From positions 1 through 64,000 of the forward strand of contig CAZNOZ010000012.1 in assembly GCA_964574935.1 (NCBI GenBank): a DNA stretch of 64,000 nt, read 5' to 3'. Under the pieces are notes generated by a model, which was not told the DNA's origin, did no database searches, and was given only the letters and a program-made list of their open reading frames with translations. This document shows, in pieces, positions 1 to 8,378 of the stretch. This stretch comes from JBBECE01 sp964574935. GTDB lineage: Bacteria > Pseudomonadota > Alphaproteobacteria > Rhizobiales > Devosiaceae. Position 1 is the stretch's first letter. Every line of letters begins with the position of its first letter. Made by a program: the position numbers and the translations under genes.

Positions 1-122
1 TCAAAGCGAGAAGTCCGTGTCGTCTGACCGATCCCTCGCGCGAAGACAAGCCCCCCGCGGGTGACGATGTCGATCGCCTTGCCGGTCGCCGCGGGGGCGC
101 GCGGCTTGTTCCGATCCGGCAT
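1..122 (-). CDS. N-terminal fragment of a possible unknown protein, cut by window edge
   Basis: An open frame begins with ATG at 122 and runs off the left edge (about 40 codons). The peptide starts MPDRNKPRAPAATGKAIDIV and does not look like a shadow frame, since hydrophobic and charged residues are mixed normally. I do not recognise a family. It would be divergent from the oxidoreductase genes starting at 279. An alternative ATG at 130 lies in another frame and has a better spaced GGGGA, so the reading frame itself is not certain. Confidence 0.3.
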   Translation of the reverse strand, partial: MPDRNKPRAPAATGKAIDIVTRGGLVFARGIGQTTRTSRF

Positions 123-278
123 CGATGCATGAAGTCCCCGCCCGGCATGGCTTGCCGCGGCCGATTTGTGCGATAGGAACGGACCGGCGGCCCGCGGCAT
201 CGGTCCCGGGGCCCGAAACGGCTTCTGCCACACCGGGCGCGCGGGCGCGCCAAACCGACAATTCGAGCGCAGGAAAGG

Positions 279-1301
279 GTGACCGAGGTGAAATTCGCGG
301 CGATCGGCATCGATCACGGCCACATATTCGACCACGTCAACGGGCTCATCGGGGAGGGACTGGAATTCGCGGGCTACGACCCCGAAACCTCGGTCCCCGA
401 TCTGATGCGGACATTCGACGCAAAGTATCCGGACGCCCCCCAGCGCACCCGGGACGAGCTCTTCGACGACCCGAGCATCGACATCATCTGCACCGCCGCC
501 ATCCCGCGCGACCGCACGCCGATCGCCATCCGCGCCATGACGGCGGGCAAGGACGTGATGGTCGACAAGCCCGGTGTGGTCAGCTTCGAGCAGCTCGAAG
601 CGGCGCGCCGGGCGGTGGCGGAGACCGGCCGCATCTTCTCGATCTGCTTTTCGGAGCGGCTATGCGTGCGCTCGGCGGTGAAGGCCGGCAAGCTGGTCAA
701 GGCCGGGGCCATCGGGCAGGTCGTGCAGACGATCGGCATGGGGCCGCACAGGAAAGCCGAAGCCTCCCGGCCCGATTGGTTCTTCGAGTTCGACGCCTTC
801 GGGGGCATCATCGTCGACATCGCCTCGCACCAGATCGACCAGTTCCTCTTCTATACCGGCGCCACCCAGGCCGAGATCGTCGCCTCGACGGTTGGCAATT
901 TCGCGACCCCTCGTTCCGCCGACTTCCAGGACTTCGGCGAGGTGCTGCTGCGCTCGCCTGCAGCCGCCGGCTATATCCGCGTCGACTGGTACACGCCCGA
1001 CGGCCTGCCGACCTGGGGCGACGGGCGGCTGACGATCCTGGGCACCGAGGGATACATCGAGCTCAGAAAGTATGTCGACATCGCCGGGCGGCCGGGCGGC
1101 AATCACCTGTTCCTCGTTGACGGGGACGGGGTGCGCCATGTCGATTGCTCGGACGAGAAGCTCGACTATTTTGCGCAGTTCGTCGCCGACGTGCGCGAGC
1201 GGACGGAGACCGCGATGACGCAGGCGCACGTCTTCGAGGTGTGTCGCCTGTCGCTCGAGGCGCAGCGCCAGGCGGCGGTGATCGGTCCGCGCGGCCAATA
1301 G
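279..1301 (+). CDS. Gfo/Idh/MocA-family NAD(P)-dependent oxidoreductase
   Basis: A 340-residue protein with an N-terminal Rossmann fold and a C-terminal alpha/beta dimerisation domain, the usual Gfo/Idh/MocA layout and length. These enzymes oxidise sugars, inositols or sugar acids with NAD(P). The nucleotide-binding turn reads AAIGIDHGHIF, not the usual GxGxxG, and the conserved EKP catalytic motif appears as DKP near residue 98. The start is a GTG at 279 behind AGGAAAGG. The next oxidoreductase begins 13 bases downstream, so the two are probably co-transcribed. No signal peptide is seen; it should be cytosolic. The substrate cannot be told from sequence. Confidence 0.88.
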   Translation: MTEVKFAAIGIDHGHIFDHVNGLIGEGLEFAGYDPETSVPDLMRTFDAKYPDAPQRTRDELFDDPSIDIICTAAIPRDRTPIAIRAMTAGKDVMVDKPGVVSFEQLEAARRAVAETGRIFSICFSERLCVRSAVKAGKLVKAGAIGQVVQTIGMGPHRKAEASRPDWFFEFDAFGGIIVDIASHQIDQFLFYTGATQAEIVASTVGNFATPRSADFQDFGEVLLRSPAAAGYIRVDWYTPDGLPTWGDGRLTILGTEGYIELRKYVDIAGRPGGNHLFLVDGDGVRHVDCSDEKLDYFAQFVADVRERTETAMTQAHVFEVCRLSLEAQRQAAVIGPRGQ

Positions 1302-1314
1302 GGGGACTGGCACG

Positions 1315-2382
1315 GTGAGCAAAATGCGCGTGGCGGTGATCGGCGCCGGCATCGCCGAGCGGCACCTTGTCGGCTTCGGCTACCGCGAGGATCTGTTCGA
1401 AATCCCGGTCCTGTGCTCGCTCGATCCGGAGCGCGGCGAACCGCTGGCCGAGAAGTTCGCGATCCCTGACTACACAACCTCCTTTGACGCGGTGATCGGG
1501 CGCGACGACATCGACATCGTCGATATCTGCACGCCGCCGGCCACCCATTTCGAGCTGGTGCAGCGATCGCTCGAAGCCGGCAAGCATGTCATTTGCGAAA
1601 AGCCGCTGTTCGGCTCGCTCGCCGATGTCGACCGAATGGCGGAGATCGTCGCGGCGAGCGGCCGGCAGCTGACGCCGATTTTCCAGTACCGGTACGGCAC
1701 GGGGTTGCAGAAGTTGAAATACCTGATCGAGCTGGGCCTCGCCGGCACGCCGTTCACGACCACGATCGAAACGCACTGGTGGCGCGGGCCGGCCTATTAC
1801 GAGGTGCCCTGGCGCGGCAAATGGGCGACCGAGCTCGGCGGGGCGCTGCTGGGCCATGCGATCCACGCGCACGACATGCTCAGCTACGTGCATGGGGGAT
1901 GCGCGGAGCTGTTCGCGTTCGGCGACACGCTCGTCAACGACATCGAGGTCGAGGACACCATGGCGCTGGCGGTCAGGATGCAAAACGGCTCGCTGGCCAG
2001 CCTGTCGGTGACGCTGGGATCGCGCGAGGAAATCTCGCGGCTGCGCTTCTGTTTCCGCGACCTCGTCGCCGAGAGCATCCGCGCGCCCTACACGATGGGC
2101 CGGGAACCCTGGACCTTCGTCGCCGGCGAGGCGGCCCACCAGGGACGGGTGAACGAAGCGCTGGCGGCGTACGAGCCGAAAGAGGACGGGTATACCCGCC
2201 AGTTCGAGCTCTTCCACGAGGCGATCGAGACGGGCGGAGAGCCGCCGGTGACGCTGGCGGACGCACGCAACTCGCTCGAGCTGGTGACCGCCGCTTATCA
2301 TTCGCAGCGCACGGGCCGCCCCGAACGCCTGCCGATCACGCCCGACCATCCCCTCTACGGCTCGTGGCTGCCCGCCGGGTGA
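1315..2382 (+). CDS. Gfo/Idh/MocA-family oxidoreductase, second copy
   Basis: A 355-residue cytosolic oxidoreductase of the same family as its upstream neighbour but more canonical: VAVIGAGIAERH at the N-terminus is the dinucleotide-binding loop and CEKPL near residue 102 carries the family lysine. Start is GTG at 1315, preceded by GGGGGA. It follows the first oxidoreductase by 13 bases and precedes a DUF3237 gene by 73 bases. Paired Gfo/Idh genes often work in successive steps on a sugar or cyclitol, or as different redox partners on one intermediate; that role is inferred from context. The substrate is unknown. Confidence 0.9.
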   Translation: MSKMRVAVIGAGIAERHLVGFGYREDLFEIPVLCSLDPERGEPLAEKFAIPDYTTSFDAVIGRDDIDIVDICTPPATHFELVQRSLEAGKHVICEKPLFGSLADVDRMAEIVAASGRQLTPIFQYRYGTGLQKLKYLIELGLAGTPFTTTIETHWWRGPAYYEVPWRGKWATELGGALLGHAIHAHDMLSYVHGGCAELFAFGDTLVNDIEVEDTMALAVRMQNGSLASLSVTLGSREEISRLRFCFRDLVAESIRAPYTMGREPWTFVAGEAAHQGRVNEALAAYEPKEDGYTRQFELFHEAIETGGEPPVTLADARNSLELVTAAYHSQRTGRPERLPITPDHPLYGSWLPAG

Positions 2383-2455
2383 GCGCCGCGGCCCTTACGG
2401 TGGGCGGCGGGAACGGGTAGGATCGCCGGCGGCAATCTCGAGCGGAGGGGGAAGC

Positions 2456-2923
2456 GTGCTGACGTTGCCACAGCCCGAATTGCGCCCGTTTTGCACCCTG
2501 GAGGTCGAGGTCGGGGCGCCACTGGATGTCGGTGAGGGCCGGTTCGGCCTCAGGCGGATCGTGCCGATCGTCGGTGGACGCGTCAGCGGCCCGAAGATCT
2601 CGGGGACGATCCTGAGCGGCGGAGCGGATTGGCAGACCGTCGCCGAGGACGGGCTGGCCGAACTCAACGCGCGGTACGCATTCGAAACCGACGACGGCGC
2701 GATCGTCGAGATCATCAACTACGGGTTTCGCCACGCCCCCGAAGAGGTCGCGAACAGGCTCGCCGCGGGCGAGTCCAGCCCCCCGGACTCCTACTACATG
2801 CGATCGATGGCCACGCTCGAGACCGGCCATCCCGACTACGCCTGGGTGAACAAGATGATGTTCGTGGGCACCGGCGGCAAGCAGGGCAACACGGTTCAGA
2901 TCGACCTTTTCACTGTCGAATGA
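2456..2923 (+). CDS. DUF3237 (UPF0311) family protein
   Basis: A 155-residue protein matching DUF3237 across its length: FCTLEVEVGAPLDVG near the start, GGRVSGPKISGTIL, SGGADWQ, and the C-terminal pattern with YAWVNKMMFVGTG. DUF3237 proteins are small lipocalin-like beta-barrels; some have been linked to catabolic pathways, but no general activity is established. The GTG start at 2456 has a strong GGAGGGGGAA. It sits between the oxidoreductase pair and a flavin monooxygenase, all rightward, which suggests a role in the same small-molecule pathway, perhaps ligand binding or isomerisation (inference). Confidence 0.85.
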   Translation: MLTLPQPELRPFCTLEVEVGAPLDVGEGRFGLRRIVPIVGGRVSGPKISGTILSGGADWQTVAEDGLAELNARYAFETDDGAIVEIINYGFRHAPEEVANRLAAGESSPPDSYYMRSMATLETGHPDYAWVNKMMFVGTGGKQGNTVQIDLFTVE

Positions 2924-3040
2924 CTATCGCTTTCGTCCCGACGAAGGCGCTGCGCCGGTTCGTGCGCGGTTGGACTCATCCAAACCAGTCGGCTAAGAAT
3001 TGCACAGAGTAAGAACAGCTTAACCACGCGAGTACCCATC

Positions 3041-4408
3041 GTGTCCCAGCCTCATGTCATCATCGCCGGCGGCGGCATCGGTGGACTTGCGACGGCCCTG
3101 ACGCTGCAGCAGATCGGCGTGCCCTTCACGGTGTTCGAAGCGGTGCGCGACGTTGCGCCACTCGGGGTCGGCATCAACCTTCAGCCCAACGCCGTCCGCG
3201 AACTCTACGACATGGAGATCGGCGAAGAGGCGCTCGACACCGTCGGATTGCCCGCCAAGGAGTGGGCCCTGGTGGGGCTCAACGGCAACGACATCTATGC
3301 CGAGCCGCGGGGGCTTTTGGCAGGCTACAACTGGCCGCAATACGCGGTGCATCGGGGACTGCTGCACGTTTTGCTCCACGACACACTCGTCGCACGATCC
3401 GGCCCAGGTGCCGTGCGCCTGGGGCACAGGGTCACCGGCTACGAGAACAACGCGGACGGGACGGTGGCGGTGCATGTCGAGCGCGCCGACGGCACGCGCC
3501 TGAGCGAGACCTGCACGGCGCTTATCGGCGCCGATGGCATTCACTCGTCGGTGCGGGCGCACATGCATCCCGACCAGCCGCCCATCCACTGGGGCGGCGC
3601 GGTCATGTGGCGCGGCACGACCACGGGAAAACCGTTCCGGACAGGTTCGTCCTTCATCGGGCTGGGGACCCATCGCCATCGCGTGGTGATCTATCCGATT
3701 TCGCATCCCGACCCGGTGACCGGACTGGCGACAATCAACTGGATCGCCGAGCTCACCGTCGACAAGTCCGAGGGCCGCGGCGACGGCGACTGGTTCAGAC
3801 CGGTCGAAGTCGACGAGTTCATCCATCATTTCGACGGCTGGACGTATGATTGGCTGGACGTGCCGGATCTGCTGCGGCGGGCCGACATCGCCTATGAGAA
3901 CCCGATGATCGACCGCGATCCCGTGCCGACCTGGCAAGATGGCGGCGTGGCGCTTCTGGGGGACGCGGCCCACGCCATGTATCCCACCGGTTCGAACGGC
4001 GCGAGCCAGGCGATCATCGACGCGCGCGTTCTGGGCGCATGCATGATCGAGCATGGCGTCGGCGAAGCGGCGCTGGCGGCCTATGACGCCAAGCTGTGCG
4101 GGCCGATTTCCAAGCTCGTCCTGCGCAACCGCGGGGCCGGTCCGTTCGGCCTCTTGAACATGGTGGACGAGCGCTGCGGCGGGGAGTTCGACAACATCGA
4201 CGATGTGATCCCCCCGGCCGAGCGCGACGACTTCATGGCCAAGTACAAGGCCGTCGCGGGCTTCGCCATCGAGCAGCTGAACAAAGCCGCGCCGACGATC
4301 GCGCCGGGCCAACGGGTGGCGCGGCCAGTCGATGCCTGGACCGTTTCGGGTGCACCGAGCGATCGCCCCGCCGGCCAACGCCCGACGCCCCGTGGCGCCT
4401 CCGGCTAG
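3041..4408 (+). CDS. FAD-dependent monooxygenase (PhzS-like flavin oxidoreductase)
   Basis: A 455-residue group A flavoprotein monooxygenase. VIIAGGGIGGLATALTLQ at residues 6-23 is the FAD ADP-binding fold, LIGADGIHSSVR is the DG motif, and VALLGDAAHAMYPTGSNGA around residue 305 is the GD motif with the NGA flavin loop. The stretch PLGVGINLQPNAVREL resembles PhzS-type enzymes that hydroxylate small aromatics using NAD(P)H and oxygen. GTG at 3041 is the first start of the conserved domain; the ribosome site is weak. It follows the DUF3237 gene by 117 bases. Actual substrate unknown. Confidence 0.87.
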   Translation: MSQPHVIIAGGGIGGLATALTLQQIGVPFTVFEAVRDVAPLGVGINLQPNAVRELYDMEIGEEALDTVGLPAKEWALVGLNGNDIYAEPRGLLAGYNWPQYAVHRGLLHVLLHDTLVARSGPGAVRLGHRVTGYENNADGTVAVHVERADGTRLSETCTALIGADGIHSSVRAHMHPDQPPIHWGGAVMWRGTTTGKPFRTGSSFIGLGTHRHRVVIYPISHPDPVTGLATINWIAELTVDKSEGRGDGDWFRPVEVDEFIHHFDGWTYDWLDVPDLLRRADIAYENPMIDRDPVPTWQDGGVALLGDAAHAMYPTGSNGASQAIIDARVLGACMIEHGVGEAALAAYDAKLCGPISKLVLRNRGAGPFGLLNMVDERCGGEFDNIDDVIPPAERDDFMAKYKAVAGFAIEQLNKAAPTIAPGQRVARPVDAWTVSGAPSDRPAGQRPTPRGASG

Positions 4409-4430
4409 TCCGCCATTCGCCTGAGCAGCC

Positions 4431-6659
4431 CTAGAACAGCGACGCCGGCACGTTCGCCTGACCAATCGACACCTCGTGCCGGTCGCCGTTGGCGATCAGC
4501 GTGACTTCGGTCGGGCGCGGCGCGGTCAGCGTGCAGGCGACGATCCTGGCGTCGGACCATTCGAAGTCGAGGGTGATCCCTCCCCTGGCGCGCACGCCGG
4601 TCAGCCGGCCGGCGGGCCATTGCGGGGGAAGCGCCGGCAGCAGGTGAATGCGGCCCGGCCGAGACTGGATCAGCATTTCGATGATGCCCGCCGCGCCGCC
4701 GAAATTGCCATCGATCTGAAAGGGCGGATGCGCGTCGAAGAGGTTCGGATAGCTCCGCTCCGGCGACAGGAGCAGCGCCAGCACGTCATGCGCATGGGCG
4801 CCGTCGCGCAGCCGGGCCCACAGATTGAGCCGCCAGCCGATGCCCCAGCCGGTCGCCTCGTCGCCGCGGATCTCAAGCGTCCGTTGCGCCGCGCGCACAA
4901 GGTCCGGCGTCTCATCGGGATTGATCTGAAAGCTCGGATAAAGAGCATAGAGGTGCGAGACGTGGCGGTGGTGGCGCTCGGGCGCATCGAGGTCCCAGTC
5001 CTCGCGCCATTCCTGAAGCTGGCCGTGGGCGCCGATCCGGTCCGGGGCGAGGCGCGCCCGGGCGGTGTGCATTTCGGCCACCAGGTCGTCATCGACGTCG
5101 AGTTGTGTCGCCGCCGCGGTGACGACGTCGAAAAGGTCGCGGATGATCTGGTTGTCCATCGCGGGGCCGGCGCACACGGTGGTGCCGAAGGGATGCCTGT
5201 TCTCCGGCGAATTCGAGGGATTGGTGACCAGGTTTCCGGTTTCAGGATCCTCGGTCAGATAATCCAGGATGAAGCGTGCCGCGCCGCTGATGATCGGATA
5301 GAGGCGACGCACCAGCGCCGGATCGTCGCCGGCAAACGCCGCGTGATCCCACAGCTGCACGGCCAGCCAGGCGCCGCCGGTCGGCCACATGCCCCACAGC
5401 GCGCCGTCAATCGGACCCGCCGCCCGCCACAGGTCGGTGTTGTGATGCAACACCCAGCCGCGCGCGTCGTAGTGGGCTCGGGCCATCTCGGCACCGGTCA
5501 CCATCAGGTCCTCGGCCATGCCGATCAGCGGCTCGAAGCACTCGGTGAGATTGGCGGGATCGGGCAGCCAGTAGTTCATCTCGAGATTGATGTTGGTGGT
5601 GTATTTGCTGCCCCAGGGCGGGTCGATCTGGTTGTTCCAGATGCCTTGCAGCGTCGAAGGCTGGGTGCCCGGGCGCGAGCTGCACGCCATCAGGTAGCGC
5701 CCGAACTGCACGTAGAGCGACGCCAGCGCCGGATCGTCGGCTCCCGCGAACTCGGCAATGCGGGTCGGCGTCGGCTTCGCGGCCTGGTCGGTCGTTCCCA
5801 GATCGATGCCGAAGCGGTCGAAAAGCCGCCGGTAGTCGGCGACATGGGCGTCGAACAGCTCATCCCAGCTCTTGCCCGCCCGCGCCTGCCGGCGCTCGGC
5901 GAGCCGCGCTTCGCAATCGGCCGACACCTCGTCGAAGGCCACGAAGCTGGTCGCGATGTCGAGCAGGATGGTGATGGATTTGCCGCCCGACACGAGGAGA
6001 GTTCCGTCCGGGCTCGCGGCGACGGTTCCACCGTCGATCTCAGCGTGCATCGCAAAATCGAGGCGGGCGTCGATCCCCTGCGCGGCGCGGTTGGTTCCGG
6101 CAAAGTGCAGGGTGCCCTGCTCGGTCGCAGTCGTGGTTCCGGGCTGCTCGCTGGTGAGCTGTACCTCGAGCTCGAGGGGGGCCGGCCCGTCGGTGGAAAA
6201 CCGGATCGCCAGCATCTGGTCGACGGCGGAAATGAAGCTCTCCCGCCTGAACGTCGCACCGCCGTGTTCGTAGGTGACGGTCGCGAGCGCGCGCGCAATA
6301 TCGAGCTCACGGCGGTAGTTGGAGACGCCGGCGTCGTGGCCCGTCGCAATCCGCAGATCGCCGGCGGGCTGGAAGCTCATCTGGGTGAGTGGGATGGCCA
6401 TCATGGATTGCTGGATCAGCGCCTCGGCCTCGCTAAACGCGCGCTGCAGCACCAGTTCGCGCACGCGCGGCCAGGCCGCCCGCGCGGCCGGATTGACCGG
6501 CCGATAGGGCCCGCCGGTCCACAGCGTGTCCTCGTTGAGCTGGTAGAGCTCGTGCCCCGGGCCGCCGAACACCATGGCGCCCAGCCGTCCGTTGCCGAGG
6601 GGCAACGCCTCGATCCACCTCTCGGCGGGCTCCCGGTACCAGAGCAGATTGTCGGGCAT
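4431..6659 (-). CDS. Glycoside hydrolase family 95 (alpha-L-fucosidase-type)
   Basis: A 742-residue GH95 enzyme. The N-terminal beta-sandwich starts WYREPAERWIEALPLGNGRLGAMVFGG; the catalytic (alpha/alpha)6 barrel has NINLEMNYW (near residue 355, the conserved Asn pair), LVTNPSNSPEN (near 480, with the acid Glu) and FQIDGNFG (near 650, with the conserved Asp). GH95 members hydrolyse alpha-1,2-fucosides or alpha-L-galactosides by inversion. ATG at 6659 is chosen because GAGGGG precedes it and the family N-terminus starts there; a longer frame reaches 6710. There is no signal peptide, so it should act on imported oligosaccharide. It is divergent from the CUT1 importer at 7056. Confidence 0.92.
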   Translation of the reverse strand: MPDNLLWYREPAERWIEALPLGNGRLGAMVFGGPGHELYQLNEDTLWTGGPYRPVNPAARAAWPRVRELVLQRAFSEAEALIQQSMMAIPLTQMSFQPAGDLRIATGHDAGVSNYRRELDIARALATVTYEHGGATFRRESFISAVDQMLAIRFSTDGPAPLELEVQLTSEQPGTTTATEQGTLHFAGTNRAAQGIDARLDFAMHAEIDGGTVAASPDGTLLVSGGKSITILLDIATSFVAFDEVSADCEARLAERRQARAGKSWDELFDAHVADYRRLFDRFGIDLGTTDQAAKPTPTRIAEFAGADDPALASLYVQFGRYLMACSSRPGTQPSTLQGIWNNQIDPPWGSKYTTNINLEMNYWLPDPANLTECFEPLIGMAEDLMVTGAEMARAHYDARGWVLHHNTDLWRAAGPIDGALWGMWPTGGAWLAVQLWDHAAFAGDDPALVRRLYPIISGAARFILDYLTEDPETGNLVTNPSNSPENRHPFGTTVCAGPAMDNQIIRDLFDVVTAAATQLDVDDDLVAEMHTARARLAPDRIGAHGQLQEWREDWDLDAPERHHRHVSHLYALYPSFQINPDETPDLVRAAQRTLEIRGDEATGWGIGWRLNLWARLRDGAHAHDVLALLLSPERSYPNLFDAHPPFQIDGNFGGAAGIIEMLIQSRPGRIHLLPALPPQWPAGRLTGVRARGGITLDFEWSDARIVACTLTAPRPTEVTLIANGDRHEVSIGQANVPASLF

Positions 6660-7055
6660 TGGGCCCCTCGCCTGTTTTCGCGCCTTGCGCGGCTGATCTC
6701 GATCCGGCACGCGACCCGCTACGAGCGGGGTGAGTGGCCGGCGGATGGTCTTTTATATGCAATCGCCAGATTGACGGGGCAATGGCGATTGGATTTTATG
6801 GGAGAAAGTACGAACCAGCGAGAGTCTCGGTGATCCCGATCAGGGCTGTTGAGGCAATCACCTTCGCTGGTATGGTAAGTTGTCATTGGCTCGCTCGGCT
6901 TACCGTTGCGCAGCGGAGGGGTGACAAGCATGGATACCACGGGTTCGGCAAGGGCTTGTGGGTCGCCGTGTGCCGCGCAATCCGCGACGAAGGGGATTGC
7001 GGGGCGCACCGCCAAGGCAGGCACGAGCCTGCGATTGAAAGGGAGGAAGACCAAA
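6660..7055. promoter_or_regulatory. Divergent regulatory region between GH95 gene and CUT1 operon, with inverted repeat
   Basis: No gene is seen in these 396 bases. An AT-richer patch holds a perfect 9-bp inverted repeat, CAATCGCCA (6760-6768) and TGGCGATTG (6783-6791) with a 14-base spacer, which looks like an operator. A possible promoter for the rightward operon is TTGAGG (6849-6854) and TATGGT (6871-6876), spacing 16. The frame of the binding-protein gene is open upstream to 6906, but that part lacks any secretion signal. Confidence 0.45.
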
Positions 7056-8303
7056 ATGAAACTGAAGTTGCTGGGCGCAGTCGCCCTGGCCACGGGCATG
7101 CTCGCCACCGGCGCGCTCGCCCAGGACGTCGAGGTGCGCATGCTGCACATCGGCGACACGCCGGCGTGGAATGACACCATGCAGTCGATCATCGACGACT
7201 ACAACGCGTCGCACCCGGGCGTCCACGTCACCCGTGAACCGATGGAAAACGAGGCGCTCAGGACAAAGCTGCCGACGCTGCTGCAGTCCAACGATCCGCC
7301 GGACATCATCACCAGCTTCGGCGGCGGCGACATCGAAGCGCAGGACGAAGCCGGCTTTCTCGAGGACATCTCCTGGGCCAAGGACCAGCTTCTGGAAGTC
7401 GTACCTCAGTCGTCGGTTGGCGCCTTCGAGGTGCATGGCAAGCTGGTCGGCGTGGCGACCGACCTCTCGCTCGTCAACCTGTACGTGAACAAGCCGCTCC
7501 TCGATCAGGCCGGCGTGACGCTCGACGATCTGAGCACCTGGGACGGCTTCCTGGCCGCGGTCCAGAAGATCAAGGACGCGGGCATCACCCCGATCCTGAC
7601 CTCCGGTCACGACAAGTGGCCGGTGCAGCACTGGCTGCTCTACCTGATGATGCGTGAGGGCGGCGCGGACATCATGAACCGCGTCCGCTCCGAAGGCTTC
7701 GCCATTCCGGACTTCATCAAGGCGGCCAACGATCTGATCGAACTCGGTCAGCACGGTCCGTTCCAGGACAGCTGGCTCTCCGACGACTGGCTGACCTCGA
7801 TCGGCGAGTTCGGTGACGGCGACGGCGCCATCTACCTGGCGGGCAACTGGTCGATCGTGCAGCAGGCCGACAACGCCGCCGATGGCGTGGGGATCGCACC
7901 CGACGACCTGGTCCTCATTCCGTTCCCGTCCGGCCTCGCCGACAAGGATGGCGGCACCGGTACGGTCGGTGGCATCACCGGTTGGGCCGTCACCAAGGGC
8001 GCCCCGAAGGAAGCTGTCGACTTCCTGACCTACTACGCGTCGGTCGACTCCCAGAAGCGGTTCGCGGAAGCCAATCTGGGCATTCCGTCGGCCATCGGCG
8101 TGGAGCAGTACATCTCCGAGCCGAAGCTGCAGTGGGTGGTCGAGACCATCGGCAAGGCGTCGGTGCACCAGCTGTTCGCCGACCGGTTCCTCGGCCCGTC
8201 CGCGGGCGGTGCCTACAACGACGTTGCGGTGGCATTGGCCGCCGGCGAGATGACGGCCGAAGAAGCGGCCGCCGCCTTGCAGGACGCCTGGGACAACAGG
8301 TAA
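7056..8303 (+). CDS. CUT1 sugar ABC transporter substrate-binding protein
   Basis: A 415-residue periplasmic binding protein of family 1 (MalE-like). Residues 1-22 are a Sec signal (KLK, hydrophobic run, cleavage near ALA-QD); there is no lipobox cysteine. The mature part opens VEVRMLHIGDTPAW and continues with the typical DPPDIITSFGGGDIE and LAGNWSIVQQA motifs. ATG at 7056 is preceded by GGGAGGAAG and starts the signal peptide exactly. Two permease genes follow. Because a cytosolic GH95 enzyme is divergently encoded, a fucosylated or similar oligosaccharide is a reasonable but unproven ligand. Confidence 0.93.
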   Translation: MKLKLLGAVALATGMLATGALAQDVEVRMLHIGDTPAWNDTMQSIIDDYNASHPGVHVTREPMENEALRTKLPTLLQSNDPPDIITSFGGGDIEAQDEAGFLEDISWAKDQLLEVVPQSSVGAFEVHGKLVGVATDLSLVNLYVNKPLLDQAGVTLDDLSTWDGFLAAVQKIKDAGITPILTSGHDKWPVQHWLLYLMMREGGADIMNRVRSEGFAIPDFIKAANDLIELGQHGPFQDSWLSDDWLTSIGEFGDGDGAIYLAGNWSIVQQADNAADGVGIAPDDLVLIPFPSGLADKDGGTGTVGGITGWAVTKGAPKEAVDFLTYYASVDSQKRFAEANLGIPSAIGVEQYISEPKLQWVVETIGKASVHQLFADRFLGPSAGGAYNDVAVALAAGEMTAEEAAAALQDAWDNR

Positions 8304-8321
8304 GCCTCAACGCCTGAATCC

Positions 8322-8351
8322 GGACCTCCGGCGCATCAGCGCCGGGGGTCC
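8322..8351 (+). other. Intercistronic hairpin after the binding-protein gene
   Basis: GGACCTCCGGCGC pairs with GCGCCGGGGGTCC across an ATCA loop: 13 pairs with one G-T wobble, 18 bases after the stop codon. No T-run follows. Such hairpins between a binding-protein gene and the permease genes commonly block 3' exonucleases and keep binding-protein mRNA more abundant than the downstream part; that function is inferred. Confidence 0.6.
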
Positions 8352-8378
8352 ACTCGAAACACTCGTGCAGGCTCGGGA

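Noticed and set aside
4476..6833. 785-codon open frame on the plus strand opposite the GH95 gene
   Set aside because: Arg/Gly/His-rich composition with no family motif; it is the mirror of a well-supported enzyme gene in GC-rich DNA.
6906..7055. Extended N-terminus of the CUT1 binding protein from 6906
   Set aside because: The 50 extra residues would bury the clear signal peptide; ATG 7056 has its own strong ribosome site.
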